A model generated the notes under the pieces. That model was not told the DNA's origin and ran no database searches. It saw only the letters and a program-made list of their open reading frames with translations. Below, in pieces: positions 15,040-23,294 of a stretch of 64,000 bases of DNA (within the stretch, counting starts at the first letter, position 1; the number at the start of each line of letters is the position of its first letter). The position numbers were made by a program, and so were the translations under genes. The stretch is from Streptomyces europaeiscabiei (GTDB taxonomy: Bacteria; Actinomycetota; Actinomycetes; Streptomycetales; Streptomycetaceae), in contig NZ_CP107841.1 in the NCBI RefSeq assembly GCF_036346855.1, forward strand, positions 2,422,001 through 2,486,000. Direction: 5' to 3'.

Positions 15040-16126
15040 ATCCGACTCCGGGAACAGGAACGACCTGCGGCACACCGGTCACGACCTGCGGCATCACGGC
15101 GACGCCGAGGTACGGGACGACGGGGCGAGGCTCATCGATCTCGCCGTGAACGTCCGGGCCGACACACCGCCCGCCTGGCTGCGGGAGCGGATAGTCGGGT
15201 CGCTGGCCGGGCTGGCCTCCTACCCCGACGGGCGGGCCGCCCGGGAGGCGGTGGCGGCCCGGCACGGGCTGCCGACGGACCGGGTGCTGCTCACGGCGGG
15301 AGCCGCCGAGGCCTTCGTGCTGCTGGCCCGTGCCCTGAAGGTCCGGCAACCCGTGGTCGTGCACCCGCAGTTCACGGAACCGGAGGCCGCGCTGCGGGAC
15401 GCCGGGCACACCGTGGACCGGGTGCTGCTGCGGGAGTCGGACGGCTTCCGGCTGGACCCGGCGGCCGTCCCGGAGGACGCGGACCTGGTCGTCATCGGCA
15501 ACCCGACCAACCCGACGTCGGTGCTGCACCCGGCGGCGTCCATCGCCCGACTGGCCCGCCCGGGGCGGACGTTGGTGGTCGACGAGGCGTTCATGGACGC
15601 GGTGCCCGGCGAGCGCGAGGCGCTGGCCGGGCGGACGGACGTGCCCGGCCTCGTCGTCCTGCGCAGCCTCACCAAGACCTGGGGGCTGGCCGGCCTGCGG
15701 ATCGGCTACGTCCTCGCCGCCCCGGGGACGATCACCGAACTGGAGCGCGCCCAGCCCCTGTGGCCGGTGTCGACGCCCGCCCTCGCGGCGGCCGAGGCAT
15801 GTGTGTCGGACCGGGCGCTGGCGGAGGCGGCCGAAGCGGCCGGCCGGATCGCCGCCGACCGGGCCCATCTGGTCGCCGGGCTGCAGGAGTTCGCCCCTGA
15901 CGGCCTCGTCGTGACCGAGCCGGCCGAGGGCCCGTTCGTGCTGGTCCGGCTGCCCCGCGCGACCGCCGTACGTCGGCATCTGCGCAGCCTCGGCTTCGCC
16001 GTCCGCCGCGGCGACACCTTCCCGGGGCTGGACGAGGAATGGCTGCGCCTGGCGGTCCGCGACCGGGTCACGGTCAACGGTTTCCTCCAGGCGCTGGACC
16101 GGGCGATGACGCTGGCGGACCACTGA
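15029..16126 (+). CDS. cobC: CobC-type aminotransferase-fold protein (threonine-phosphate decarboxylase-like)
   Basis: A 365-residue fold-type I PLP enzyme of the histidinol-phosphate aminotransferase/CobD(Salmonella)-CobC group, which in cobalamin synthesis supplies the aminopropanol phosphate linker. Visible features are NPTNPTSVLHP near 156, the DEAFMD aspartate near 188, and the PLP lysine Lys216 in SLTKTWGLAGLRIGY. The N-terminal 30 residues are His/Arg/Asp-rich, continuing the odd composition of the preceding gene, with which it overlaps by 11 bases. It ends the cob run; a short palindromic element lies just downstream. Confidence 0.88.
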   Translation: MHTESDSGNRNDLRHTGHDLRHHGDAEVRDDGARLIDLAVNVRADTPPAWLRERIVGSLAGLASYPDGRAAREAVAARHGLPTDRVLLTAGAAEAFVLLARALKVRQPVVVHPQFTEPEAALRDAGHTVDRVLLRESDGFRLDPAAVPEDADLVVIGNPTNPTSVLHPAASIARLARPGRTLVVDEAFMDAVPGEREALAGRTDVPGLVVLRSLTKTWGLAGLRIGYVLAAPGTITELERAQPLWPVSTPALAAAEACVSDRALAEAAEAAGRIAADRAHLVAGLQEFAPDGLVVTEPAEGPFVLVRLPRATAVRRHLRSLGFAVRRGDTFPGLDEEWLRLAVRDRVTVNGFLQALDRAMTLADH

Positions 16127-16138
16127 GCGCAGAGGCCG

Positions 16139-16186
16139 GTGCCGCGGCAGACAACGTTCGCCCCGTCGCGACGCCCGCCGCGGCAC
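16139..16186. repeat. 48-bp palindromic element, terminal derivative of the 163-bp element
   Basis: It begins GTGCCGCGGCAG and ends GCCGCGGCAC. Its first 38 bases match the reverse complement of the right end of the 163-bp palindrome at 49700-49862 at 35 positions. It lies between the convergent ends of cobC and the DUF2264 gene and could also act as a bidirectional terminator. Confidence 0.7.
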
Positions 16187-16220
16187 TGGACGGTCGGCCT
16201 GAGTATGTACGCCGCGACGG

Positions 16221-18164
16221 TCACTTCGGCCACTGCCCCTGAGGGAGCGGCAGCGACCCGGTTCCGTACGGCAGTTCGCTCCGGCGGACCCGTTCCCGGG
16301 TGCCGTCCGGGAAGCGGATGTCCACGTCTCCGTCGGCGTCGACCGTCGCGCTCGCCCCGGTGTGCGGGGCGCGCGGGTCACCACTGAGCAGGACGAGGGT
16401 GACCAGGACAGGACCGCTCCGGCCCGCCCCTCCCGGTTCTTCGAGTACGGGTGTCGCCGAGTGGTGCCCGTACGCGTTCGCGCCGACGGCCCGTACGACG
16501 GCTCCGGGCCCGTCGCCCCAGCCGTACAGACCCACGATCGCGCTGGTCAGACCGTCCGCACGGCGGGCCAGCGCCCAGCCCGGCCCCGACGCCCCCGTGG
16601 GCGGTGTGATGTCGTCGGCCACGGCCCAGCCCCCTTCCCGTACGGGCGTGCCGGCCGGGCTCTCGACACGGTGCACCCTCACCTCCCAGGGGCCGTGCAC
16701 CACGCTGACCGTCTCGATTCCGTCGCCGTACCGGGACGCGGCGCGGCGGCCCTCGGCGCCCAAGGGGTGGATGCGGCCTCGGGGGGAGGGCGTGCCGTCG
16801 GGGGCGAGCAGGGCGAGGTGGTTGTCGGGGCCGGCCTGCGGGGTGCTCGGGGTCTCCGGTGCCGTGGCGCTGGAGTAGGCGAGCCGGGCGTAGTGCGGGC
16901 TGTCGTCGGCGGTGGCGGGCGGGGGCGGTAGCCGGTCGCTGCCGTGGTTGACGAGGCGTACGAGCCCGTCGGCGGCGGTGGAGTGCAGCAGCCAGCCGGG
17001 GCCGGGCAGGGCGAGCGTGGTGTCGGCCGTGTCGATGGGCGCGGGCTCCTCGGGCGCGGTCCACACGGGGTGGCCCTCGGGCAGGAGGAGGCCGAGGAAG
17101 GCCTTGCTCGCCCAGTACGGGGAGGCGGGGCCCGAGTAGCGCTGGGTGACGGGGAGGAAGGGCCGGTACCAACCGAGCGTGAGCAGGCCCCGCTCGTCGG
17201 GCACGCCCCGCTCCACGAAGTGCTTCAGGGCACCGGAGGCGAGCCTGCGGGTGCGGCCGGGCGGCAGGGGCGTGGCCTCGGCGAGGGCGCCCGCCCACAG
17301 CGGGGCGGCGGTCGCGAAACGGTAGGTGAGTGAGCGGCCCTGGTGTACCGGTGCCCCGTCGGCGCCGAAGAAGTGCTGGTGGGCGGCGAGGAACTCACGC
17401 AGCCGACCGCGATGCCGGGCCACCAGCCCCGCGTCCGCCCGGGGGCCCGCGATCCGCGCCCACAGCACCGGATACAGGTGCAGCGCCCAGCCGTTGTAGT
17501 AGTCGAACTTCCGTCCGTCGCCGTCCGTGTACCAGCCGTCGCCCCGGTACCAGTCCTCCAGCCGGGCGAGCCCCGCGTCGATCTCGGCGCGGCTGTGCGG
17601 GGCGCCGACCGAGGCGAGGAACTCCTCGGTGATCACCTGGAAGAGCCGCCAGTTGGAGTCGTTGACGTCGGCTCCGACGAACCCGCCCAGCCAGTCGGCG
17701 ATCCGCCCGCGTACGGCGTCGTCGAGGTGGTCCCACAGCCACGGGCGGGTCTCGTGCAGGGCGATCGCGATCGACGCGGCCTCCACCATGGGCTGGGCCC
17801 GGTCCGTGATCGCCGGCCACCGTTCGGCGCCGCCGCGCGGATCGGTTCCGGCGGCGAGCCCGGCCGCGTACCGCTCGATCAGGGCCGGGGCGACCCGGCC
17901 GCCCGAGCCCGCGATCCGGAAGGCCGCGAGCAGGAAGGAGCGGGCGAACCCCTCCAGCCCGTCGGACAGGGGCCCGGAGTGACTGGCCCGCCCGGGCAGC
18001 CGGTACTGGGCCAGCCCCGGCGACGCGTACGGCACCAGCCCGTCGAGCAGCCGATCGGCGACGGTTTCCCAGTGGGCGCGGGTCCAGCCGGTGAGGGGGG
18101 AGAGGAGGAGATCGGTGGGCGGGAGCGTGGAGCTGTCGGCGGGCGACGCGTGCGGCGCGGTCAT
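16221..18164 (-). CDS. DUF2264 domain protein, putative glycan-active enzyme
   Basis: A 647-residue cytoplasmic protein matching DUF2264 over its N-terminal 400 residues (YASPGLAQYRLPGRAS, FARSFLLAAFRIAG, WLGGFVGADVNDSNWRLFQ, EDWYRGDGWYTDGDGRKFDYY). DUF2264 proteins have an alpha/alpha-barrel fold related to unsaturated glucuronyl hydrolases, and as I recall a Bacteroides member founded a beta-glucuronidase family. No signal peptide is seen, so the substrate would be an imported oligosaccharide. It is the last gene of a five-gene minus-strand run with an Lpl-type sugar importer and a LacI regulator. GGAGG lies about 13 bases before the ATG. Confidence 0.82.
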   Translation of the reverse strand: MTAPHASPADSSTLPPTDLLLSPLTGWTRAHWETVADRLLDGLVPYASPGLAQYRLPGRASHSGPLSDGLEGFARSFLLAAFRIAGSGGRVAPALIERYAAGLAAGTDPRGGAERWPAITDRAQPMVEAASIAIALHETRPWLWDHLDDAVRGRIADWLGGFVGADVNDSNWRLFQVITEEFLASVGAPHSRAEIDAGLARLEDWYRGDGWYTDGDGRKFDYYNGWALHLYPVLWARIAGPRADAGLVARHRGRLREFLAAHQHFFGADGAPVHQGRSLTYRFATAAPLWAGALAEATPLPPGRTRRLASGALKHFVERGVPDERGLLTLGWYRPFLPVTQRYSGPASPYWASKAFLGLLLPEGHPVWTAPEEPAPIDTADTTLALPGPGWLLHSTAADGLVRLVNHGSDRLPPPPATADDSPHYARLAYSSATAPETPSTPQAGPDNHLALLAPDGTPSPRGRIHPLGAEGRRAASRYGDGIETVSVVHGPWEVRVHRVESPAGTPVREGGWAVADDITPPTGASGPGWALARRADGLTSAIVGLYGWGDGPGAVVRAVGANAYGHHSATPVLEEPGGAGRSGPVLVTLVLLSGDPRAPHTGASATVDADGDVDIRFPDGTRERVRRSELPYGTGSLPLPQGQWPK

Positions 18165-18207
18165 ACAGGAGTGAATCCTCCGTGAGGTGTAGACGGGGAG
18201 CAGGGCA

Positions 18208-18250
18208 GCGCGCCCCGAAGGGGCGCGGGGAACTGCGCGACCAGCCGCGA
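18208..18250. repeat. type-2 intergenic hairpin repeat, copy 1
   Basis: A GCGCCCC/GGGGCGC hairpin is followed by GGGAACTGCGCGACCAGCC. Related copies are at 37471-37505, 41691-41728 (reverse), 55801-55835 and 56761-56813. Confidence 0.65.
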
Positions 18251-18266
18251 ATCACCCGCGGTCGCC

Positions 18267-19472
18267 CTACGGCCTTACCTGCGGAGCCGCCGGCGGAGCC
18301 ACACTGCGGCGTACGACTATGTGCGTGCCCAGCACGTGGTGGCTCCCCGCCGCATGCCCCGGATCTCGCAGGGCGATCCGCACAGCCGCCCGCCCCAACT
18401 CCTCCGCGGGCGTACGCACCGTGGTGAGCGGCGGATTGAAGTCCTCGGCCAGCGGAATGTCGTTGTACCCGACCACCGAGATGTCATCGGGAACGCTCAG
18501 CCCCTGGTCGGCGATCGCGCGGAGCGCCCCCGCGGCGACCATGTCGTCCCCCGCGAACACGGCCGTGAACTCCTTTGTCTCCTTGAGCAGTTCGGTCATC
18601 GCACGCAGTCCGGCCGGGCGCCCGAGTCCGCAGTCCACGACCCACGCGGCCTCGGGCGGCAGCCCGTGCTCCGCCAGCGCGGCCCGGTACCCCGCGACGC
18701 GGGCGTCGAGCGCCGTGTTCCCGGGCAGCCCGCCGAGGAAGACGATCCGGCGATGCCCGGCCGACAGCAGATGCCCGGTGATCGCCCGCGCCCCCGCCTC
18801 GTTGTCGAACTCGACGACCAGCGCCGGGATCCCGGGATCGGGGGCCGGCCGCCCGCACAGCACGAGCCGGGCTCCGGAGGAGTCCAGTGCCTGCGCGTAC
18901 TGGGCCACGCGCGAGCGGTACGCGTCGTCCTCGACGACCCCGCCCACCAGGATCACCAGCCGTGCCCCCTCCTCCCGCATGAGCCGCACGAACTCCATCT
19001 CGCGCTGCGGGTCTCCCCCGGTCGCGCCGACCACGCACAGCCAGCCCCGGTCGGCTGCCTCCGCCTCCACGCCCTCGGCGACCTGGGCGTAGAAGGGGCT
19101 GGTGACCTGGCGGACGACGACGGCGGCCATCTTGCGACCGCCGCCGACCAGGGCGCGGGCGTGCGCGTTGGCGACGTAGTCGAGCTCGCGGGCCGCGCGC
19201 AGGACGCGGGCCCGGGTGGCGGCGGGCACGGGATGGTTGCCGCTGAGCGCGCGGGAGGTGGTGGCCGTCGACACCCCGGCCCGCTCGGCCACCTCACGAA
19301 TCGTGACCCGCCCCTTGGACACCGGGTCCTTGGCGGCTGGTTCCCTGGCGACTGGTTCCCTCGACACCGGTGTCTTGGGCACCGGCATCTCGGGCACCGA
19401 CGACCCGGACACCAGCCCCTCGGACATCGACTCCGTGGACTGCGTCTGCTCGGGCTCCATGTCGTTCCCCAT
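18267..19472 (-). CDS. LacI-family transcriptional regulator with Pro-rich N-terminal repeat extension
   Basis: A 401-residue repressor. The helix-turn-helix is at 57-80 (TIREVAERAGVSTATTSRAL), later than usual because of an N-terminal extension made of five-residue repeats ending in Pro (VPEMP, VPKTP, VSREP, VAREP, AAKDP) encoded by 15-base units. The C-terminal half is a periplasmic-binding-like sugar sensor. It lies between the binding-protein gene and DUF2264 in a likely operon, so it probably controls that operon through the AAAACGTTTT palindrome at 23223-23232. ATG 19472 has GGAG upstream; later starts such as the second Met are possible, so the extension may be partly untranslated. Confidence 0.88.
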   Translation of the reverse strand: MGNDMEPEQTQSTESMSEGLVSGSSVPEMPVPKTPVSREPVAREPAAKDPVSKGRVTIREVAERAGVSTATTSRALSGNHPVPAATRARVLRAARELDYVANAHARALVGGGRKMAAVVVRQVTSPFYAQVAEGVEAEAADRGWLCVVGATGGDPQREMEFVRLMREEGARLVILVGGVVEDDAYRSRVAQYAQALDSSGARLVLCGRPAPDPGIPALVVEFDNEAGARAITGHLLSAGHRRIVFLGGLPGNTALDARVAGYRAALAEHGLPPEAAWVVDCGLGRPAGLRAMTELLKETKEFTAVFAGDDMVAAGALRAIADQGLSVPDDISVVGYNDIPLAEDFNPPLTTVRTPAEELGRAAVRIALRDPGHAAGSHHVLGTHIVVRRSVAPPAAPQVRP

Positions 19473-19516
19473 CCCCCGCGTCTCCGTTCCGCTGCCGCCG
19501 AACGCCGGCCCGCTGT

Positions 19517-21166
19517 TCAAGCGTTGGCCGCGTAGTCCTTCGCGAACTCCTCGGCCATTCTGTCGCCGCCCCGCTGCCGCCACGTCCTCACGGTCGCGTC
19601 CCATGCGGAGAGCGGGAGGCGCCCGGCGACGATGCCGGTGATCGTGTCCTCGACGAGGGCCTTGAGGGTGGTCCCCCGGGAGTTCTTCGTGGCGGACTGG
19701 AGGCCGAAGGAGGCGTTGCGGACGGCGTGCGGAACGACCTTCCGCTGCCAGGCGTGCAGGGCCCTCACGGCGTCCGGCATGCCCGGTACGAACAGCACCT
19801 GGGGGCCCTCGGCGAGGTACTTCAGCGGCAGGTTGGTGTTGTTCTCGACCTCGCCGAGCTTGGTGGGTTCGGGCGAGCCGTCCGCGGCGCGGGTGAAGTG
19901 GGTGCCCTCGACGCCGTAGTGGACGAGTTCCCACTCCTCGCTGCCGAAAGGGGCGGCGAGGAGGTCGAGGATGCGCAGCAGCAGCTCGATCCGTTCCTTC
20001 TTCGCCTTCTTCAGCACGGTGTAGCCGAAGGAGCGGCGGGCGGCGACGACACCGCCCGGCTCACCGCCGACGCTGTACGGAAGGGCCGCCGCCGGGGTCA
20101 ACTTGCCCTTGCTCTCCCGGTACTTGGGCAGGTACGCGCCGAAGCCGTCCTGCATGGAGCCGACCGTGCCGTTGTAGTAGAGAGTGGTCAGGTCGATCTG
20201 GGAGACGGACGTGGCGTCGGGGTGGTAAGAGCCGTCCTTGCGCAGCCGTGCCTGGAAGGCGATGGCCGCCTTGAAGCGCTCGTCGGCCCAGGCGGTCTCG
20301 AAGGTGCCGCCCTTGGTGACGGCCCATTCCAGGGGCGAGTTGTGGGCGGCCGCGTGGACGGCGTTGCCGAAGAGGGACCCGGCGGCGGCGCCGAGGGCGT
20401 AGGTGCGGCCGACGGTGGCCCGCTTGGCGACGGCGGCGAAGTCGTCGGCGGTCCAGCCCTCCTTCATGCCCGCGTCGGTGAACATGCCCTCGTTGAGCCA
20501 GAGTGTGGAGCCGGGCAGGGGGCGCTCCAGCGGGATGCCGTAGAGGAGACCGCCGATGCGGCCCATGTCGCGCCAGGCGTGGGTGGGGATGTTCGCGAGG
20601 TTCGGGTAGTCGGCGATCGCGTCGCCGGAGAGGTACGGCGTGAGGTCCTCGGCGCGGCGCCGGACGAACTCGGCCTCGCGGGGCAGGACGAAGCCGGAGA
20701 AGACGTTGATGATGTCGGGCAGGGTGTCGGCGTCACCCGCCATCACCGTCGCCATCTTCTTCTGGTAGTCGGCCTGGGGGACGATCGTGTATTCGATCCT
20801 CACCCCGAGGGCCTTCTCGACCGCCGCCCAGAACCGGTTGGCGGAGGCGGCCTTCGGCGGCGTGCCGAACGACACGGACATGACCCTGACCGTGGAGCCG
20901 TCGCCCGGGGTGCGGGAGACGGACTTGACCAGGTCGGCGGGGTAGGCGGTGTAGCCCGCCTGGACCCCGGCCTCGGTGGGCGCGAGGTCCGGCTTCGGAC
21001 CGCTCGCGGGGATGTACGCCGGCCAGGGCGCGAGCTTCTTGCCCGCGTTGGAGATGTCGCTGTCGCCGGAGCCGGTGGAGCAGGCGGTCAGCAGGGCGGG
21101 GGCGGCGGCTGCGGCGCCACCGGCGGCCACGGAGCGGAGCAACGTACGGCGGGACATGCTGGGCAT
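19517..21166 (-). CDS. extracellular sugar-binding lipoprotein, LplA/YtcQ type
   Basis: A 549-residue solute-binding protein with a twin-arginine-like start (SRRTLLRSV) and lipobox LTAC (Cys29), so it is exported and lipid-anchored. Length, the SFGTPPKA and NRFWAAVEKALGVRIEY segments, and the partner permeases match the large LplA/YtcQ binding proteins. In Bacillus subtilis such proteins serve uptake of rhamnogalacturonan-derived oligosaccharides; the ligand here is unknown but the pectin enzymes in the window make that plausible. The ATG has AAGG about 10 bases upstream. It follows the LplC-type permease gene by 67 bases. Confidence 0.9.
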   Translation of the reverse strand: MPSMSRRTLLRSVAAGGAAAAAPALLTACSTGSGDSDISNAGKKLAPWPAYIPASGPKPDLAPTEAGVQAGYTAYPADLVKSVSRTPGDGSTVRVMSVSFGTPPKAASANRFWAAVEKALGVRIEYTIVPQADYQKKMATVMAGDADTLPDIINVFSGFVLPREAEFVRRRAEDLTPYLSGDAIADYPNLANIPTHAWRDMGRIGGLLYGIPLERPLPGSTLWLNEGMFTDAGMKEGWTADDFAAVAKRATVGRTYALGAAAGSLFGNAVHAAAHNSPLEWAVTKGGTFETAWADERFKAAIAFQARLRKDGSYHPDATSVSQIDLTTLYYNGTVGSMQDGFGAYLPKYRESKGKLTPAAALPYSVGGEPGGVVAARRSFGYTVLKKAKKERIELLLRILDLLAAPFGSEEWELVHYGVEGTHFTRAADGSPEPTKLGEVENNTNLPLKYLAEGPQVLFVPGMPDAVRALHAWQRKVVPHAVRNASFGLQSATKNSRGTTLKALVEDTITGIVAGRLPLSAWDATVRTWRQRGGDRMAEEFAKDYAANA

Positions 21167-21233
21167 GAGCGGATGACCTTTCCGTGCACGGCTCTTGATG
21201 GAGTGTCGGGTCCAGAGGTCCGGGGCTCTGGTG

Positions 21234-22169
21234 TCAGCTCTTGATGGCGCCGGTGAGCACGCCCTTCGTGAAGTACTTCTGCAGGAACGGGTAGACGAGC
21301 AGGATCGGTACGGTGGCGATCACCAGCACCGCCATCTGCACGGTCTGCGGCGCGGTGACGGTGGCCTCGCCGGTCGTCGCGTCGGTGAGGCCGGAACCGG
21401 CCACGACGTAGGTGCGCAGCACCTGTTGGAGGGGCCAGTGGTCGCTCTCCAGGTACAGCGAGGCGTAGAACCAGGAGTTCCAGTACGCCACCGCGTAGAA
21501 CAGTCCGACCACGGCGAGCGCGGCCCTGGACAGCGGCAGGACGACCGAGAACAGCACCCGCCAGTCCCCCGCGCCGTCCAGCCGGGCGGCCTCGTACAGC
21601 TCCTCGGGGATGCCCTGGAAGAAGCCGCGCAGGACGACGAGGTTGAAGACGTTCACGAGGACGGGCAGGACGAGCGAGGCGTAGCTGTCCAGCAGACCCA
21701 GCTCCTTGACCAGCAGGAAGCTCGGGATCATGCCGGGCGGGAAGAGGAAGGTGAACAGGATCAGCAGCAGCACCGGCCGGCCGCCGAGGACACCGGGGCG
21801 GGAGAGCGCGTAGGCGAGGGTGACCGTGCAGGCGAGGCTGAGCAGGGTGCCGGCGAGCGTGACACCGGCGCTGACGGCGAGGGCGTGGGTGACGATGCCG
21901 CCGTCGAGGATGTCGCGGTACGCGTCGAGGCTGGGCTCGGTCGGCCACAGCACCCAGCCGCCGCCCGCCACCACCTCGTCGGTCGAGGCGAGGGACGTCG
22001 ACACGATCACCAGGAACGGCACGCACACCAGGAGGACGACGACGGCGAGGGCGACGGCCTTGGCGGCCTGCGTCACCGGCTTCGGCTTCTCCATCCAGCC
22101 GGGCCGGACCGCGGTACGGGGGGTACCGCGGCCGGCGGTCCGGGTGCGGGTGCCGGTGCGGGCGCTCAC
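21234..22169 (-). CDS. carbohydrate ABC transporter permease, LplC/YtcP type
   Basis: A 311-residue inner-membrane permease with six predicted helices and the MalG-type cytoplasmic loop (YEAARLDGAGDWRVLFSVVLPL) that contacts the ATPase. The C-terminus GVLTGAIKS is typical of YtcP/LplC proteins. The GTG start at 22169 overlaps the stop of the partner permease (GTGA), indicating coupled translation. The first 30 residues are Arg/Thr-rich. No ATPase gene is present in the operon; as in other actinobacterial sugar importers a shared MsiK ATPase encoded elsewhere probably energises it (inference). Confidence 0.9.
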   Translation of the reverse strand: MSARTGTRTRTAGRGTPRTAVRPGWMEKPKPVTQAAKAVALAVVVLLVCVPFLVIVSTSLASTDEVVAGGGWVLWPTEPSLDAYRDILDGGIVTHALAVSAGVTLAGTLLSLACTVTLAYALSRPGVLGGRPVLLLILFTFLFPPGMIPSFLLVKELGLLDSYASLVLPVLVNVFNLVVLRGFFQGIPEELYEAARLDGAGDWRVLFSVVLPLSRAALAVVGLFYAVAYWNSWFYASLYLESDHWPLQQVLRTYVVAGSGLTDATTGEATVTAPQTVQMAVLVIATVPILLVYPFLQKYFTKGVLTGAIKS

Positions 22170-23182
22170 TTGTAGACCCCCTGTTCGCCGAGGCGGTGGG
22201 CGACCTTGTTGGCGGCGTACACGAGCAGCGCGCCGATGACGCCCTTGAACAGGCCCGCGGCGGCGGCGAATCCGTAGTCGCCGCCGACGATGCCCTGGTA
22301 GTAGACGAAGGTGTCGATGATCTCGGCGGCCTCCGGGCCGACCGCGTCGCGCTGGAGGAGCATCTGCTCGAAGCCGACGGAGAGGATCTCCCCGAGCCGC
22401 ATGATGAGCAGCAGCACGATCACCGGGCGGATGGCGGGCAGCGTGACGTGCCAGAAGCGGCGCCAGGGGCCCGCCCCGTCGATCGCGGCGGCCTCGTACT
22501 GCTGCTCGTCGACCTGGGCGAGGGCGGCCAGGAAGATGATCGTGCCCCAGCCGGCGTCCTTCCAGATGACCTGGGCGACGGTGAGCGGCCGGAACGCGTC
22601 CGGGTTGCCGATGATGTCGACGGTGCTCAACCCCATGCCGTCCAGCGAGGAGTTGAGCAGTCCGGTGTCGCCGAGCAGTTGCTGGAAGAGGGCGACGACG
22701 ATCACCCAGGAGATGAAGTGGGGCAGGTACGCCACCGACTGCACGAAGCGGCGGACGCTGCTCCGGGTGAGGCTGTGCAGCAGCAGGGCGAGGGCGAGCG
22801 GTACCGGGAAGTAGAAGACGAGCTGGAGGACGGCGATCCAGACCGTGTTGAGGACGGCCGCCCAGAACGCCCCGTCCTCGAACATCCGTTGGAAGTTGCC
22901 CGTGCCGACCCAGGGGCTGCCCCAGATGCCGTCGAACGGCACGTACTCCTTGAACGCGATGAGGTTGCCGGCCAGGGCGCCGTAGTGGAACAGCAGGAAG
23001 TAGCCGAGGCCGGGGAGCATGAGCAGGACGAGTGTGCGGGAGCCCCGCATCCGACTCCGGCTGTGGCTCTGACTCTGGCTCTGGCTCTGAAAACCTTTTC
23101 GTCGCGGTGACGGCCCGTCCGTCCGACGGTTCGCCGACCCGACCCCCTCTGCACCTGTGCGTTCCCGTAGTACAGCGGCCAC
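22166..23182 (-). CDS. carbohydrate ABC transporter permease, LplB/YteP type
   Basis: A 338-residue permease with six predicted helices, the conserved LMLPGLGYFLLFHYGALAG start of the membrane domain and the EAA-type loop (YEAAAIDGAGPWRRFWHVTLP). The N-terminus carries a Ser-Gln repeat (SQSQSQSHSRSR) encoded by a six-base repeat. I use the GTG at 23182, which has GAGGGGG about 6 bases upstream; ATG 23050 after the repeat is an alternative. It is the first gene of the five-gene run, with a LacI-type operator 41 bases upstream of its start. Confidence 0.88.
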   Translation of the reverse strand: MAAVLRERTGAEGVGSANRRTDGPSPRRKGFQSQSQSQSHSRSRMRGSRTLVLLMLPGLGYFLLFHYGALAGNLIAFKEYVPFDGIWGSPWVGTGNFQRMFEDGAFWAAVLNTVWIAVLQLVFYFPVPLALALLLHSLTRSSVRRFVQSVAYLPHFISWVIVVALFQQLLGDTGLLNSSLDGMGLSTVDIIGNPDAFRPLTVAQVIWKDAGWGTIIFLAALAQVDEQQYEAAAIDGAGPWRRFWHVTLPAIRPVIVLLLIMRLGEILSVGFEQMLLQRDAVGPEAAEIIDTFVYYQGIVGGDYGFAAAAGLFKGVIGALLVYAANKVAHRLGEQGVYK

Positions 23183-23222
23183 GGGTCCCCCTCACATCTC
23201 GAAGTCCGAGTGAAGGGAAGTT

Positions 23223-23232
23223 AAAACGTTTT
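23223..23232. promoter_or_regulatory. LacI-type palindromic operator AAAACGTTTT
   Basis: A perfect 10-base palindrome with the central CG expected of LacI-family sites, extended by GTT and CAG flanks. It lies 41 bases before the first permease start, where bound repressor would block the promoter. The regulator encoded in the same run (18267-19472) is the probable ligand. Confidence 0.7.
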
Positions 23233-23294
23233 CAGTGCGCGGTCAACAGTCCTGACACACAACGGGAGTTGGGACTCGACAGTCCGCCGGCGGC

